NCBI GenBank assembly: GCA_036794395.1
Contig: DAIRGS010000093.1
Location: 1-23,197 of the forward strand
Reading direction: 5' to 3'
Source: DASXMX01 sp036794395
Lineage (GTDB): Bacteria > Planctomycetota > Phycisphaerae > Tepidisphaerales > Tepidisphaeraceae
DNA length: 23,197 nt
Part shown: one piece after another, positions 1-6,642 of the stretch
How positions within the stretch are numbered: the first letter of the stretch is position 1
Layout of the letters: each line of letters begins with the position of its first letter
Made by a program: the position numbers and the translations under genes
The notes under the pieces: generated by a model
What the model was told of the DNA's origin: nothing
The model's input: the letters and a program-made list of their open reading frames with translations, nothing else
Database searches by the model: none

Positions 1-318
1 AGAAAAGTTCGATCTGCCAGCGTTGGCGGTAGATCGCCCCGATTACATGGGCACCAATGCTCGTGTCGGTCAGGTTGCTCAGCAGGCGGCTGGTTTGAAT
101 ACTTCAAACACAGCTACAAAACCACTTTCCCCGGCATGGATAGCTACGGGCGCGGGCGGCTGCGAAGCCTCCTGCGCAAACGAAGCAAACGCCGGGGTAG
201 GGGTCGCGGCTCGGATCATCAACGCTGGCCCAACACGTTCTTTGCGGCGCTGGGGCTGTACTCGTTGAAAGAAGCCCACGCGCTGGCGTATCAGTCCGCG
301 AAAGCGGCGAACCACTGA
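1..318 (+). CDS. ltrA: Group II intron reverse transcriptase/maturase, C-terminal part
   Basis: The frame is open from the first base of the window to a TGA at 316-318, so only the C-terminal ~105 codons are visible. From about codon 35 it reads GGWFEYFKHSYKTTFPGMDS, then a basic stretch, then DHQRWPNTFFAALGLYSL and a short tail. This is the characteristic ending of one large group of bacterial group II intron-encoded proteins (domain X/D region, maturase and DNA binding). No HNH endonuclease motif follows, so it looks like an endonuclease-less type. The stop codon is immediately followed by a domain V-like RNA, as expected for a protein encoded in intron domain IV. The first ~30 codons of this frame do not look like maturase sequence, while another frame is open over the same bases (a frame-2 stretch starting EKFDLPALAV), so a frameshift near base 90-100 and a decayed copy are possible. 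The family call is firm; intactness cannot be judged. Confidence 0.8.
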   Translation, partial: RKVRSASVGGRSPRLHGHQCSCRSGCSAGGWFEYFKHSYKTTFPGMDSYGRGRLRSLLRKRSKRRGRGRGSDHQRWPNTFFAALGLYSLKEAHALAYQSAKAANH

Positions 319-323
319 CCGGA

Positions 324-400
324 AAGCCGGATGCGGGAAACCCGCCCGTCCGGTTTGGAGGGAGGGGAGGCCGGAATCAACCGGCCTTCCCTACCCCTAT
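324..400 (+). ncRNA. Group II intron domains V and VI
   Basis: Domain V: the outer stem pairs 324-330 (AAGCCGG) with 350-356 (CCGGTTT), including one G-U pair. It contains the catalytic-triad-like AGC at 325-327. The inner stem is GCGGG (333-337) with CCCGC (341-345), closing an AAA loop, or a GAAA loop with one bulged C. Domain VI: GGCCGG (369-374) pairs with CCGGCC (381-386) around an AATCAA loop. The stem continues as GGGGA (364-368) with TTCCC (387-391). An unpaired A at 393 is the candidate branch-point adenosine, about 7 nt before the 3' end at 400. Pairings are read directly from the bases; identity follows from the fit to the domain V/VI consensus. Confidence 0.78.
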
Positions 401-542
401 CTTAAAAGCAGTGGCGCGGAATCGCGCACGGTCATTTAGCCCACCGTTCCGCTGTTCCCGGCAACTCGTCAACGCTGGATTGGCGCATCGTGTAAAACAA
501 TTGCCTCACCCTATTCAGACCGCCTCGAACTGGAATCCCCCA

Positions 543-2753
543 ATGCCTCTCATCCGCCTTTGCCTCCTCTGCGCCGTCGGACTGATCCTCGCCAACAAAG
601 TGCGCGCAGCAGAACTCTCGAACCTCCCCCCATTGCCCCCCGATCATCTCAAGCAACCCGCCGCCGACTGGCTCCTTGAACCAAGCCGATTTAAGGCCGC
701 TCTATTCCGATCAGACGACAACAAAGAGATCGTCCTCAGCAATGGCCTCGTCCGCCGACACTTCCGCCTCTCCCCAAACGCCGCCACGGTCGCACTGGAT
801 TGCACCCTCACAACCCAATCATTTCTAAGAGCGGTTCGCCCTGAAGCCGTCCTCGACATCGACGGCAACACCTACTCTATCGGCGGCCTCAAAGGCCAAC
901 CCGTTCAAAACTATCTCAAGCGCGAATGGCTCGACGCCCTGAAATCCGACCCCGGCTCCTTCACCTTCACCCGCTTCGATACCGGCCCAACCACCGAGCG
1001 CTTCGCCTGGAAAAAACGCCCCCAGTGGATGCCCCGCGACCTCCCCTGGCCCCCGCCCGGCGTCCATCTCGTCCTCCACTTCAGGCCGCCCCAGCCCGGC
1101 CCGGATGCAACCGTCGATGTACACTACGAGCTCTACGATGGCATTCCGCTCTTCAGCAAATGGCTGACGGTGACCAGCGGCGCAACATCCGTCCGACTCA
1201 AATCCTTCAAAGCCGAAATCCTCGCCGCGGCCGAGCCCGAAAGTTCCGTCGAGCGCAACCCGCGCTGGGAGCTTCCCAACATCCACGTCGAAACCGATAT
1301 GGCCTTCGCAGCCATGGACGTGAAAGGCGCATCACCCGCGGTGATGTGGAAGCCCGACCCGCTTTACACCACGCAGGTCCACTACGAATTGCAGACGCCC
1401 TGTCTATTGGAATGCGCGCCGCCCATCGGCCCCGATCAGATCATCGAGCCGGGAAAAGTCTTCGAATCCTTCCGCGTTTTTGAGCTGCTTGGGGACTCCA
1501 CCGATCGCGAGCGCAAGGGGCTGGCGGTTCGCCGGATGTATCGCACGATCGCTCCGTGGGTGACCGAGAATCCGCTGATCTTCCATGCTGCCAGCGCCAA
1601 GCCGGACTTCGTTCGCGGTGCGATCGATCAGGCCAGCGCCGTCGGATTCGAACTGGTCCTGATGACCTTCGGATCCGGATTCAATATCGAAAACACCAGC
1701 CCACAATACATCGACACCTACCGCAAGCTCTCCGAATACGCCGCCACGAAAAACGTCGCCCTCGGCGGCTACTCGCTGCTCGCCAGCCGATCCGTCTCGC
1801 CAAAAGACGATGTCGTCAACCCCACCACAGGCAAGCCCGGCGGTTTCGCCCGCTTTGGCAATTCCCCATGCCTCGAATCCGAATGGGGCCAGAACTATTT
1901 CGAAAAGCTCAAAAACTTCCACGAAAAAGCCCAACTCGGCGTATTCGAAAACGATGGCTCTTACCCCGGCGACCCCTGCGCCTCCACCACCCATCCCGGC
2001 CACCATGGCTACGAAGATTCACAGTGGAACCAGTGGCGCCAAATCACCACCTTCTATCAATGGTGCCGTGCTCAGGGCATCTACCTGAATGTCCCCGACT
2101 GGTACTACCTCACCGGCTCATCCAAGTGCGCCATGGGCTACCGCGAAACCAACTGGTCCCTCCCCCGCGCCGAGCAGGAAATCATCGAACGCCAGAACAT
2201 CTTCGACGGAACGTGGACCAAAACCCCCTCCATGGGATGGATGATGGTCCCCCTCATGCAATATCACGGCGGAGGCGCAGCCGCGACCATCGAGCCCCTC
2301 AACGAACATCTCGATCACTACCAACAGCGCCTCGCCAATCTCCTGGGCGCCGGCGTCCAGGCGTGCTATCGAGGCCCCCGCCTCTACGACACCGACCAAA
2401 CCAAAGCCGCCGTCACAAAATGGGTCGACTGGTACAAGAAGTACCGACCCATCCTCGACTCCGACATCATCCACGGCCGCCGAGCCGATGGCCGCGACAT
2501 CGACTGGATCCTCCACGTCAACCCCACCCTCCCCACACGCGCCCTGCTCATGGTGTACAACCCTCTGACCGAACCCGCCGAACGAACATTAAAAGTAAAC
2601 CTCTACTACACCGGCTTAAAAGATTCCGCCCTGATCCGCGAACAGGAAAACCCGACCAACAAAGTGCCGATCAATCGCGACTACACTATCGATCTACCCG
2701 TAAAACTCGCGGCGAGATCGACGACTTGGTTCGTGGTAGAGGCAGGACAATAG
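543..2753 (+). CDS. Secreted glycoside-hydrolase-like protein (alpha-galactosidase-like)
   Basis: The 736-residue protein begins with a clear signal peptide (MPLIRLCLLCAVGLILA, probable cleavage near VRA-AEL). This decides the ATG at 543 over an in-frame GTG at 411 that would put 44 unconvincing residues in front of it. No good Shine-Dalgarno site is visible. Residues ~30-290 look like a beta-rich N-terminal domain, ~300-640 an alpha/beta barrel-like region, and the last ~90 a small beta domain, the layout of clan GH-D (GH27/GH36-type) enzymes. Candidate acidic catalytic residues lie in LGVFENDGSYPGDPC (Asp at residue 471) and in the Trp/Tyr-rich NVPDWYYLTGSS segment after it. Substrate cannot be deduced; a planctomycete would use it on plant or algal polysaccharide. 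The gene stands alone: 143 bp after the intron end, with a GC hairpin behind it. The family assignment is by overall style and is uncertain; export is well supported. Confidence 0.6.
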   Translation: MPLIRLCLLCAVGLILANKVRAAELSNLPPLPPDHLKQPAADWLLEPSRFKAALFRSDDNKEIVLSNGLVRRHFRLSPNAATVALDCTLTTQSFLRAVRPEAVLDIDGNTYSIGGLKGQPVQNYLKREWLDALKSDPGSFTFTRFDTGPTTERFAWKKRPQWMPRDLPWPPPGVHLVLHFRPPQPGPDATVDVHYELYDGIPLFSKWLTVTSGATSVRLKSFKAEILAAAEPESSVERNPRWELPNIHVETDMAFAAMDVKGASPAVMWKPDPLYTTQVHYELQTPCLLECAPPIGPDQIIEPGKVFESFRVFELLGDSTDRERKGLAVRRMYRTIAPWVTENPLIFHAASAKPDFVRGAIDQASAVGFELVLMTFGSGFNIENTSPQYIDTYRKLSEYAATKNVALGGYSLLASRSVSPKDDVVNPTTGKPGGFARFGNSPCLESEWGQNYFEKLKNFHEKAQLGVFENDGSYPGDPCASTTHPGHHGYEDSQWNQWRQITTFYQWCRAQGIYLNVPDWYYLTGSSKCAMGYRETNWSLPRAEQEIIERQNIFDGTWTKTPSMGWMMVPLMQYHGGGAAATIEPLNEHLDHYQQRLANLLGAGVQACYRGPRLYDTDQTKAAVTKWVDWYKKYRPILDSDIIHGRRADGRDIDWILHVNPTLPTRALLMVYNPLTEPAERTLKVNLYYTGLKDSALIREQENPTNKVPINRDYTIDLPVKLAARSTTWFVVEAGQ

Positions 2754-2825
2754 TACACCCAATGTTTCATGCCTTGCGGGAGGATCTTCCGCTTCCCCCG
2801 AATTTCACCAAGGGCTTCTTGAGCC

Positions 2826-2846
2826 GGGCGTCTTCGCCCTTGTTTC
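2826..2846 (+). terminator. Possible intrinsic terminator after the hydrolase gene
   Basis: GGGCG (2826-2830) pairs with CGCCC (2835-2839) around a TCTT loop and is followed by TTGTTT. A longer alternative pairing joins CAAGGGC (2809-2815) to GCCCTTG (2836-2842). The site lies 73 bp after the stop codon at 2753. The stem is short, so this is only a candidate. Confidence 0.4.
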
Positions 2847-2990
2847 ACATCATCAAGGCCGCCGCCAGTTGGTATATTAGATTGTAATGTTCACACCTTC
2901 TTCATAAAGGACGCCGTATAACCTCTATTAGGATCGCGCTCAGATCTTGATATTGGAATATTAAGCTCTGAGCCATCTTTTTACGCGCAC

Positions 2991-3018
2991 GCCGAGCTCT
3001 GCAAAAAGCAGGCTCGGC
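2991..3018 (+). promoter_or_regulatory. Leader hairpin before the PEP-mutase-like gene
   Basis: GCCGAGC (2991-2997) pairs with GCTCGGC (3012-3018), and CTGC (2999-3002) with GCAG (3008-3011), closing an AAAAA loop. Only T2998 is unpaired, giving an 11-bp stem. It ends two bases before the AAGGGAG ribosome binding site (3021-3027). There is no T-run after it, so a translation-level or mRNA-stability role fits better than termination. Being first in a gene row it could affect the whole set. The structure is seen; the role is inference. Confidence 0.5.
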
Positions 3019-3033
3019 ACAAGGGAGCTAGAG

Positions 3034-3960
3034 ATGCCGGTGAAGTCATTTCGCGGTGGATTGCAATTGCCGAAGGGCACGTTCTTTAAAATCGGGGGCG
3101 CGCATGATGCGCTCAGTGCATTGCTTCTAGAACGAGCAGGATTCCCCGCGGTATGGGTCAGCGGTTTCGGCCTCTCGGCGGCGCATTTTGCGATGCCCGA
3201 CGTGAACCTGGTCACAATGACCGAGAGCGTGGACGCCACCCGAAGAATGGCCGCGGCCGTTAAGGTTCCGGTTATCGTCGATGCCGACAACGGCTTCGGA
3301 GACGCCACTAACGCCGTCCGCGCCGTTCAAGAATACGGCAAAGCAGGAGCGGCCGCCGTCTGCATTGAGGACAACATCTTTCCAAAGCGTTGCAGCCTGT
3401 ACCCCGGCGCACCGCGAGAACTCGTGTCTGTCGACGAAATGTGTCAGAAGCTCCAAGCCGCCCGCCGTGCGGCCGATGGTTACGACATGATGCTGATCGG
3501 CCGCGTCGAATCGCTGATTGCCGATCTGGGCGTGGAAGATGCCATCAAGCGCGCCAACGCCTACGGCGAGGCGGGCGCCGATGCTGTTCTCATCCATTCC
3601 AAAAAGTTTGCGCCCATCAAGGAAATTGCCGAATCGGGCCGCCTCAACCGCCCGCTCATCGTGGTTCCCACGCTTTTCGGACAGACGCCGTTCAAGGATA
3701 TGGAAGCCTGCGGAATCGCTGCCGGCATCTACGCAAACCAGATGCTTCGGGCGATGGTACGCGGCTGTCAGACAATCGCCGGAAAGCTGCTGACTGCCAA
3801 GTCGTTGTCCGATCTGGACACCGATCTGGTCAGCGTGAGCGATATCAACCACCTCGTAAAAGTTCCCACCGATTGGGCCGATGGTTCATGGCCCACCAAT
3901 GGCAAAGCCGTATCCCATATCGCCGGCGACGCGCGCAAACAGCCCGCGCTGGTGCCATAA
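3034..3960 (+). CDS. PEP mutase / isocitrate lyase superfamily enzyme, PEP-mutase-like
   Basis: 308 residues, the usual size of phosphoenolpyruvate phosphonomutases, which convert PEP to phosphonopyruvate, the entry step of phosphonate biosynthesis. Start ATG at 3034 has AAGGGAG (3021-3027) six bases upstream. The fold signature is complete: WVSGFGLSAA (W41, S43, G44), VDADNGFG (D83, D85, metal site), CIEDNIFPKRCSLYPG (E112, K118), GRVES (R157), AVLIHSKK, and a C-terminal IYANQMLRAMV and DTDLVSVSDINHL that match the PEP mutase C-terminus better than the lyases. The gating loop is odd. PEP mutases have EDKxFPKxNS; here it is EDNIFPKRCS, so Lys becomes Asn114 and the key Asn becomes Cys120. Lyases of the superfamily have KRCGH/KKCGH with a catalytic Cys at that place. 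The loop is therefore a mutase/lyase hybrid, and the reaction may be mutase, phosphonopyruvate hydrolase, or C-C lyase. The 49-nt spacing to an aminotransferase supports an acid substrate that is then aminated. Superfamily is certain, reaction is not. Confidence 0.82.
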   Translation: MPVKSFRGGLQLPKGTFFKIGGAHDALSALLLERAGFPAVWVSGFGLSAAHFAMPDVNLVTMTESVDATRRMAAAVKVPVIVDADNGFGDATNAVRAVQEYGKAGAAAVCIEDNIFPKRCSLYPGAPRELVSVDEMCQKLQAARRAADGYDMMLIGRVESLIADLGVEDAIKRANAYGEAGADAVLIHSKKFAPIKEIAESGRLNRPLIVVPTLFGQTPFKDMEACGIAAGIYANQMLRAMVRGCQTIAGKLLTAKSLSDLDTDLVSVSDINHLVKVPTDWADGSWPTNGKAVSHIAGDARKQPALVP

Positions 3961-4009
3961 ATAGAGCGGCACAGGAGATCCGGAGCCGAAGTAGCCCAGA
4001 GGGACCACT

Positions 4010-5200
4010 ATGCTTGCCGAACGAGCCAGAGCACTGACCGGTTCGCAAACTTCCGGGATGCGCAACCGCGCCAGAAAATTACGCGCTCAAGGCGTCGAGG
4101 TCGTCAACTTCGCCGCCGGCGAACTGGATCAGGACACCAGCCAGCTTGTCAAAGACGCGGCCCATCTGGCGATCGATTCCGGTCGCACGCAATACACCGA
4201 CACGCTGGGAATCAAAGAACTCCGCGAGCGCCTCGCCCAACGAGTGAGCCATAAGACCGGCGCGGCGTATGCCGTTGAGGAAGTCGGCTTCACCTCAGGT
4301 GCAAAGCAGGCCTTGTTCAGTGCCGCATTCGTCGCGTTCGGCCCCGGCGATGAGGTCATCATCCCTGCGCCCTACTGGGTGACTTTTCCTGAGCAAATCC
4401 GGCTTGCCGGCGCTACCCCCGTCTTTCTGCCGACGGCAGACAACGGCTTTCAGATCAATCCCGAACAGCTCGCCCGCCTGATCACTCCCGCAACGCGCGG
4501 AATCATCCTCAATACCCCGCACAATCCAACCGGCGTGGTCTATGAAACCCGCGTGCTCGAGCAAATCGCCGCCCTCGCAATTGAGCACAAAATCACCTGC
4601 GTCTTTGATGAATGCTACGACGAGCTCGTATACGCCCCAGCGACCCACGCCAATATTGTGAAACTCGTTCCGGAGATGAAGGCGCAAACGGTGCTGATCG
4701 GTTCTTTCTCCAAGACGTACTGCCTGGCGGGCTGGCGGGCCGGCTTCGTGGCAGCGCCGCAGCCCATCATCAAGGCGATCTCCAACCTTCAAAGCCACAC
4801 CGCCTCAAACCCCTGCAACCTCGTTCAATACGCGGCCCTGGCTGCCATGGAGCCCGCCAACGAATCCTTCGTCACCCGAATCCGCGAGCAGCTTCGCCGA
4901 CAGCGCGCGACCGCGCTTCAATTGATGGAGAAGATCCCAAAAACCTCGTGTGTTGTTCCTGATGGCGCGTTCTATCTCTTTCCGGATGTCAGTGCGCTGT
5001 TGTCCATGAAGTGTCATGGCCAGCCGATCGAAACGGCTGACACCCTGGCCGAGCTGCTCCTGGAACACGCCCACATCGCGGTCGTCCCCGGCTCTGCGTT
5101 CGGTTCCGACCGCCATCTTCGAATTTCCTATGCCATACCGGCCGAAGATGTCATAGCCGGCTTCGCCCGATTCGAGCAATTCGTTCGGACGTTGTCTTAG
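4010..5200 (+). CDS. Class I/II PLP-dependent aminotransferase
   Basis: 396 residues, fold type I aspartate-aminotransferase family (subfamily I-gamma style). The sequence shows GEL in the N-terminal loop, YTDTLGIKELRERLA, APYWVTFPEQIRLAGATP, the PLP-ring motif NTPHNPTG, FDECYDELVY, the PLP Schiff-base lysine in SFSKTYCLAGWRAGF (K235), and the carboxylate-binding arginine in LRISYA (R371). All catalytic residues are present. ATG at 4010 is preceded by AGAGGGA about six bases upstream. It follows the PEP-mutase-like gene by 49 nt on the same strand, so a shared transcript is likely. In that context it may transaminate the upstream enzyme's 2-oxo acid product. In phosphonoalamide biosynthesis an aspartate-aminotransferase-like enzyme (PnaA) turns phosphonopyruvate into phosphonoalanine, which is a fitting precedent. 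A general amino acid aminotransferase is the alternative. Confidence 0.88.
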   Translation: MLAERARALTGSQTSGMRNRARKLRAQGVEVVNFAAGELDQDTSQLVKDAAHLAIDSGRTQYTDTLGIKELRERLAQRVSHKTGAAYAVEEVGFTSGAKQALFSAAFVAFGPGDEVIIPAPYWVTFPEQIRLAGATPVFLPTADNGFQINPEQLARLITPATRGIILNTPHNPTGVVYETRVLEQIAALAIEHKITCVFDECYDELVYAPATHANIVKLVPEMKAQTVLIGSFSKTYCLAGWRAGFVAAPQPIIKAISNLQSHTASNPCNLVQYAALAAMEPANESFVTRIREQLRRQRATALQLMEKIPKTSCVVPDGAFYLFPDVSALLSMKCHGQPIETADTLAELLLEHAHIAVVPGSAFGSDRHLRISYAIPAEDVIAGFARFEQFVRTLS

Positions 5201-5209
5201 TCCGGATTA

Positions 5210-5357
5210 TTCACCACGGAGGCACGGAGGACACGGAGAAGACACGGTCACGAAAATCGTTTCATCGGAATTGATTGAACTTGTGGGCGGCCAGATTGTT
5301 CAAATTATAAGTGGATTATTTCTGTATTCTCCGTGGCCTCCGTGCCTCCGTGGTGAA
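5210..5357 (+). repeat. Long inverted repeat between aminotransferase and ATP-grasp genes
   Basis: A 31-bp arm at 5210-5240 (starting TTCACCACGGAGGCACGG) is the reverse complement of 5327-5357 (ending TCCGTGCCTCCGTGGTGAA), with one mismatch, separated by 86 bp of lower-GC sequence. Outside the arms, TCCGGATTATT (5201-5211) can pair with TTATCTGGA after 5364, extending the symmetry imperfectly. The CACGGAGG-type arm resembles a short repeat dispersed in many bacterial genomes, often between genes. A transcript through it would form a large hairpin nine bases after the aminotransferase stop, so it could end, pause or stabilise the upstream mRNA, or be a MITE-like insertion. Confidence 0.75.
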
Positions 5358-5384
5358 TCATGAATTATCTGGATTAGAACGTTC

Positions 5385-5391
5385 AAAGGAG
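5385..5391 (+). promoter_or_regulatory. Ribosome binding site deciding a TTG start
   Basis: AAAGGAG lies eight bases before TTG 5400 but twenty bases before the first in-frame ATG (5412), so TTG is preferred as the start of the ATP-grasp gene. Confidence 0.6.
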
Positions 5392-5399
5392 AAGCGACT

Positions 5400-6641
5400 T
5401 TGCAATCCGGTATGGTTCTGTTTATCGGAATGGTACGCCGCGGCGAATTTGAGAGCCTCCAGAAGCGAGGCCTGCAACTTGGCGTTCTTGTAGATACTAA
5501 CAACAAGCAGCGCCTCGCGGATGTGTCCGGCTTTACGGTAGTCGAGCGTTTCGACTTCTCCCGTCCCCTGCCCGAACTCATCGAAGTCGTCCGATCAATC
5601 CAGCAAAAGCACGGCGTTGCATGCCTGTTCAACGTCATCGAGTTCTACGTCGCGCAGACCGCGGAAATAGCCGCGGCGCTGGACATTCCCGGCATCTCAC
5701 CGGCTTCAGCCCGCCTGTGCCTCGACAAAAACGTGATGCGAAGCCGATTCGCCGAGCGTATCAGCCCAGCTGCCACGGCCCGCTTTCAAGACATCTCTAC
5801 CGAATCAGAATTGCTGCACGTAGCCGACCGGCTGGGCTATCCCGTCTTTCTACAGCCGTCCAACGTCTCGGCCAGCATGTGGTCCACCCGAAACGATTCC
5901 CCCGACGCCCTCCTAAGCAACTATCGAGCAATGCTCGAAGAGGTTCCGAAATACTATGCTCGGCTGGGTCAGAAGGATAAGAAGTTAAGTGTCGTCCTCG
6001 CCGAGTATGTCGAGGGAATGAATACCTCCATCGATTGCGTGATCGATCAGGAAGGAAAAGCGTATACGACTCCCGTGGTCGATGTATTGACCGGCCGCGA
6101 CATCGGCATTGATGACTTCCATCACTTCGCCCGTCTTGCCCCATCACGCCTGAGCGAATCCGAGCAATCCGAGCTCGAGCAACTGGCAATCAAAGGAGTC
6201 CAGGCGCTGGATATGACAACTGCCGCGGCCCACGTCGAATTCATCGGCAGGCGCCTGGGCGAAATCGCCGCACGTCCGGGCGGAAACCGCCCGCGCATTC
6301 TCGAACTCGCCTATGGCATCGATGAACTTCACGCCTTCTATCAGGTGCTCAGCGGCCAGAAACCCGACCTGAGAGGCCATCACCTGCGCGGCGCCGCGAT
6401 CGTCACGCCCTTCCCCTCGAAAAACGGTACGCTCCTGGCAATCCGCCATCTGGAGGATCTCGTCAAGCTGCCCGGCTACCTCTATCATGAGGTCCGCGCC
6501 CAGGCCGGCCAACTCGTGGGTTTGTCGAAAAGCGGCTACCGCGCCCCGCTCTACATTGAATTTGTATCGCCCGACATCGATGCTGTTCGCCAGAGCGTGG
6601 CTACCGTTGCCTCGTGGTCCAATCTTTACGTAGTGGAATGA
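5400..6641 (+). CDS. ATP-grasp carboxylate-amine ligase
   Basis: 413 residues with the three-part ATP-grasp build: an N-terminal alpha/beta domain starting MVLFIGMVRRGEFESLQKRG, a central lid (LCLDKNVMRSRFAERI, then YPVFLQPSNVSASMWS), and a catalytic half with VVLAEYVEGMNTSIDCVI, AAHVEFIGRRLGEIAARPGG (E280 and E288 as metal ligands) and a C-terminal domain. The family activates a carboxylate as acyl phosphate and joins it to an amine; free-standing members make di- and tripeptides (bacilysin BacD, phosphonoalamide PnaB/PnaC). Two oddities: the canonical Lys of the VVKP strand is Gln152, and the Asn usual in EVNARPGG is Ala290. Both vary in the family, but ATP binding deserves a check. TTG 5400 is chosen by its ribosome binding site. 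It runs into the MFS gene with a single base between stop and start, so the two are translated together. Substrates are unknown. Confidence 0.85.
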   Translation: MQSGMVLFIGMVRRGEFESLQKRGLQLGVLVDTNNKQRLADVSGFTVVERFDFSRPLPELIEVVRSIQQKHGVACLFNVIEFYVAQTAEIAAALDIPGISPASARLCLDKNVMRSRFAERISPAATARFQDISTESELLHVADRLGYPVFLQPSNVSASMWSTRNDSPDALLSNYRAMLEEVPKYYARLGQKDKKLSVVLAEYVEGMNTSIDCVIDQEGKAYTTPVVDVLTGRDIGIDDFHHFARLAPSRLSESEQSELEQLAIKGVQALDMTTAAAHVEFIGRRLGEIAARPGGNRPRILELAYGIDELHAFYQVLSGQKPDLRGHHLRGAAIVTPFPSKNGTLLAIRHLEDLVKLPGYLYHEVRAQAGQLVGLSKSGYRAPLYIEFVSPDIDAVRQSVATVASWSNLYVVE

Positions 6642-6642
6642 C

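Larger units (their letters stand above)
1..400 (+). mobile_element. 3' portion of a group II intron (retroelement)
   Basis: Maturase C-terminus (to 318), domain V (324-356) and domain VI (about 361-397) occur in canonical order, and the element ends in a group II-type 3' terminus (CTACCCCTAT, ending AT at 400). The 5' part, including domains I-III, lies outside the window. Downstream sequence from 401 would be the 3' exon. The intron lies about 140 bp upstream of the secreted hydrolase gene in the same orientation, so it sits in an intergenic region or in the end of an upstream gene. The exact boundary at 400 is inferred from the domain VI fold and the terminal AY rule. Confidence 0.72.

Noticed and set aside
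825..1286. Minus-strand frame inside the hydrolase gene
   Set aside because: Gly/Glu/Ala-rich antisense shadow without a family match or ribosome binding site.
1556..2887. Long plus-strand open frame overlapping the hydrolase gene
   Set aside because: Its translation is Arg/Pro/His-rich, typical of an off-frame shadow in GC-rich DNA. The overlapping frame has a signal peptide and a normal protein composition.
2889..2922. Promoter TTCACA...TATAAC before the PEP-mutase-like gene
   Set aside because: The spacer is 21 bp, too long for a sigma-70 promoter, and no other pair was convincing.
3127..3852. Minus-strand frame over the PEP-mutase-like gene
   Set aside because: It is antisense to a gene with all family motifs, and its composition is that of a shadow frame.
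5300..5638. Minus-strand frame over the inverted repeat
   Set aside because: Its start PRRHGGHGE is the well-known spurious translation of the CACGGAGG repeat, and it overlaps the ATP-grasp start.
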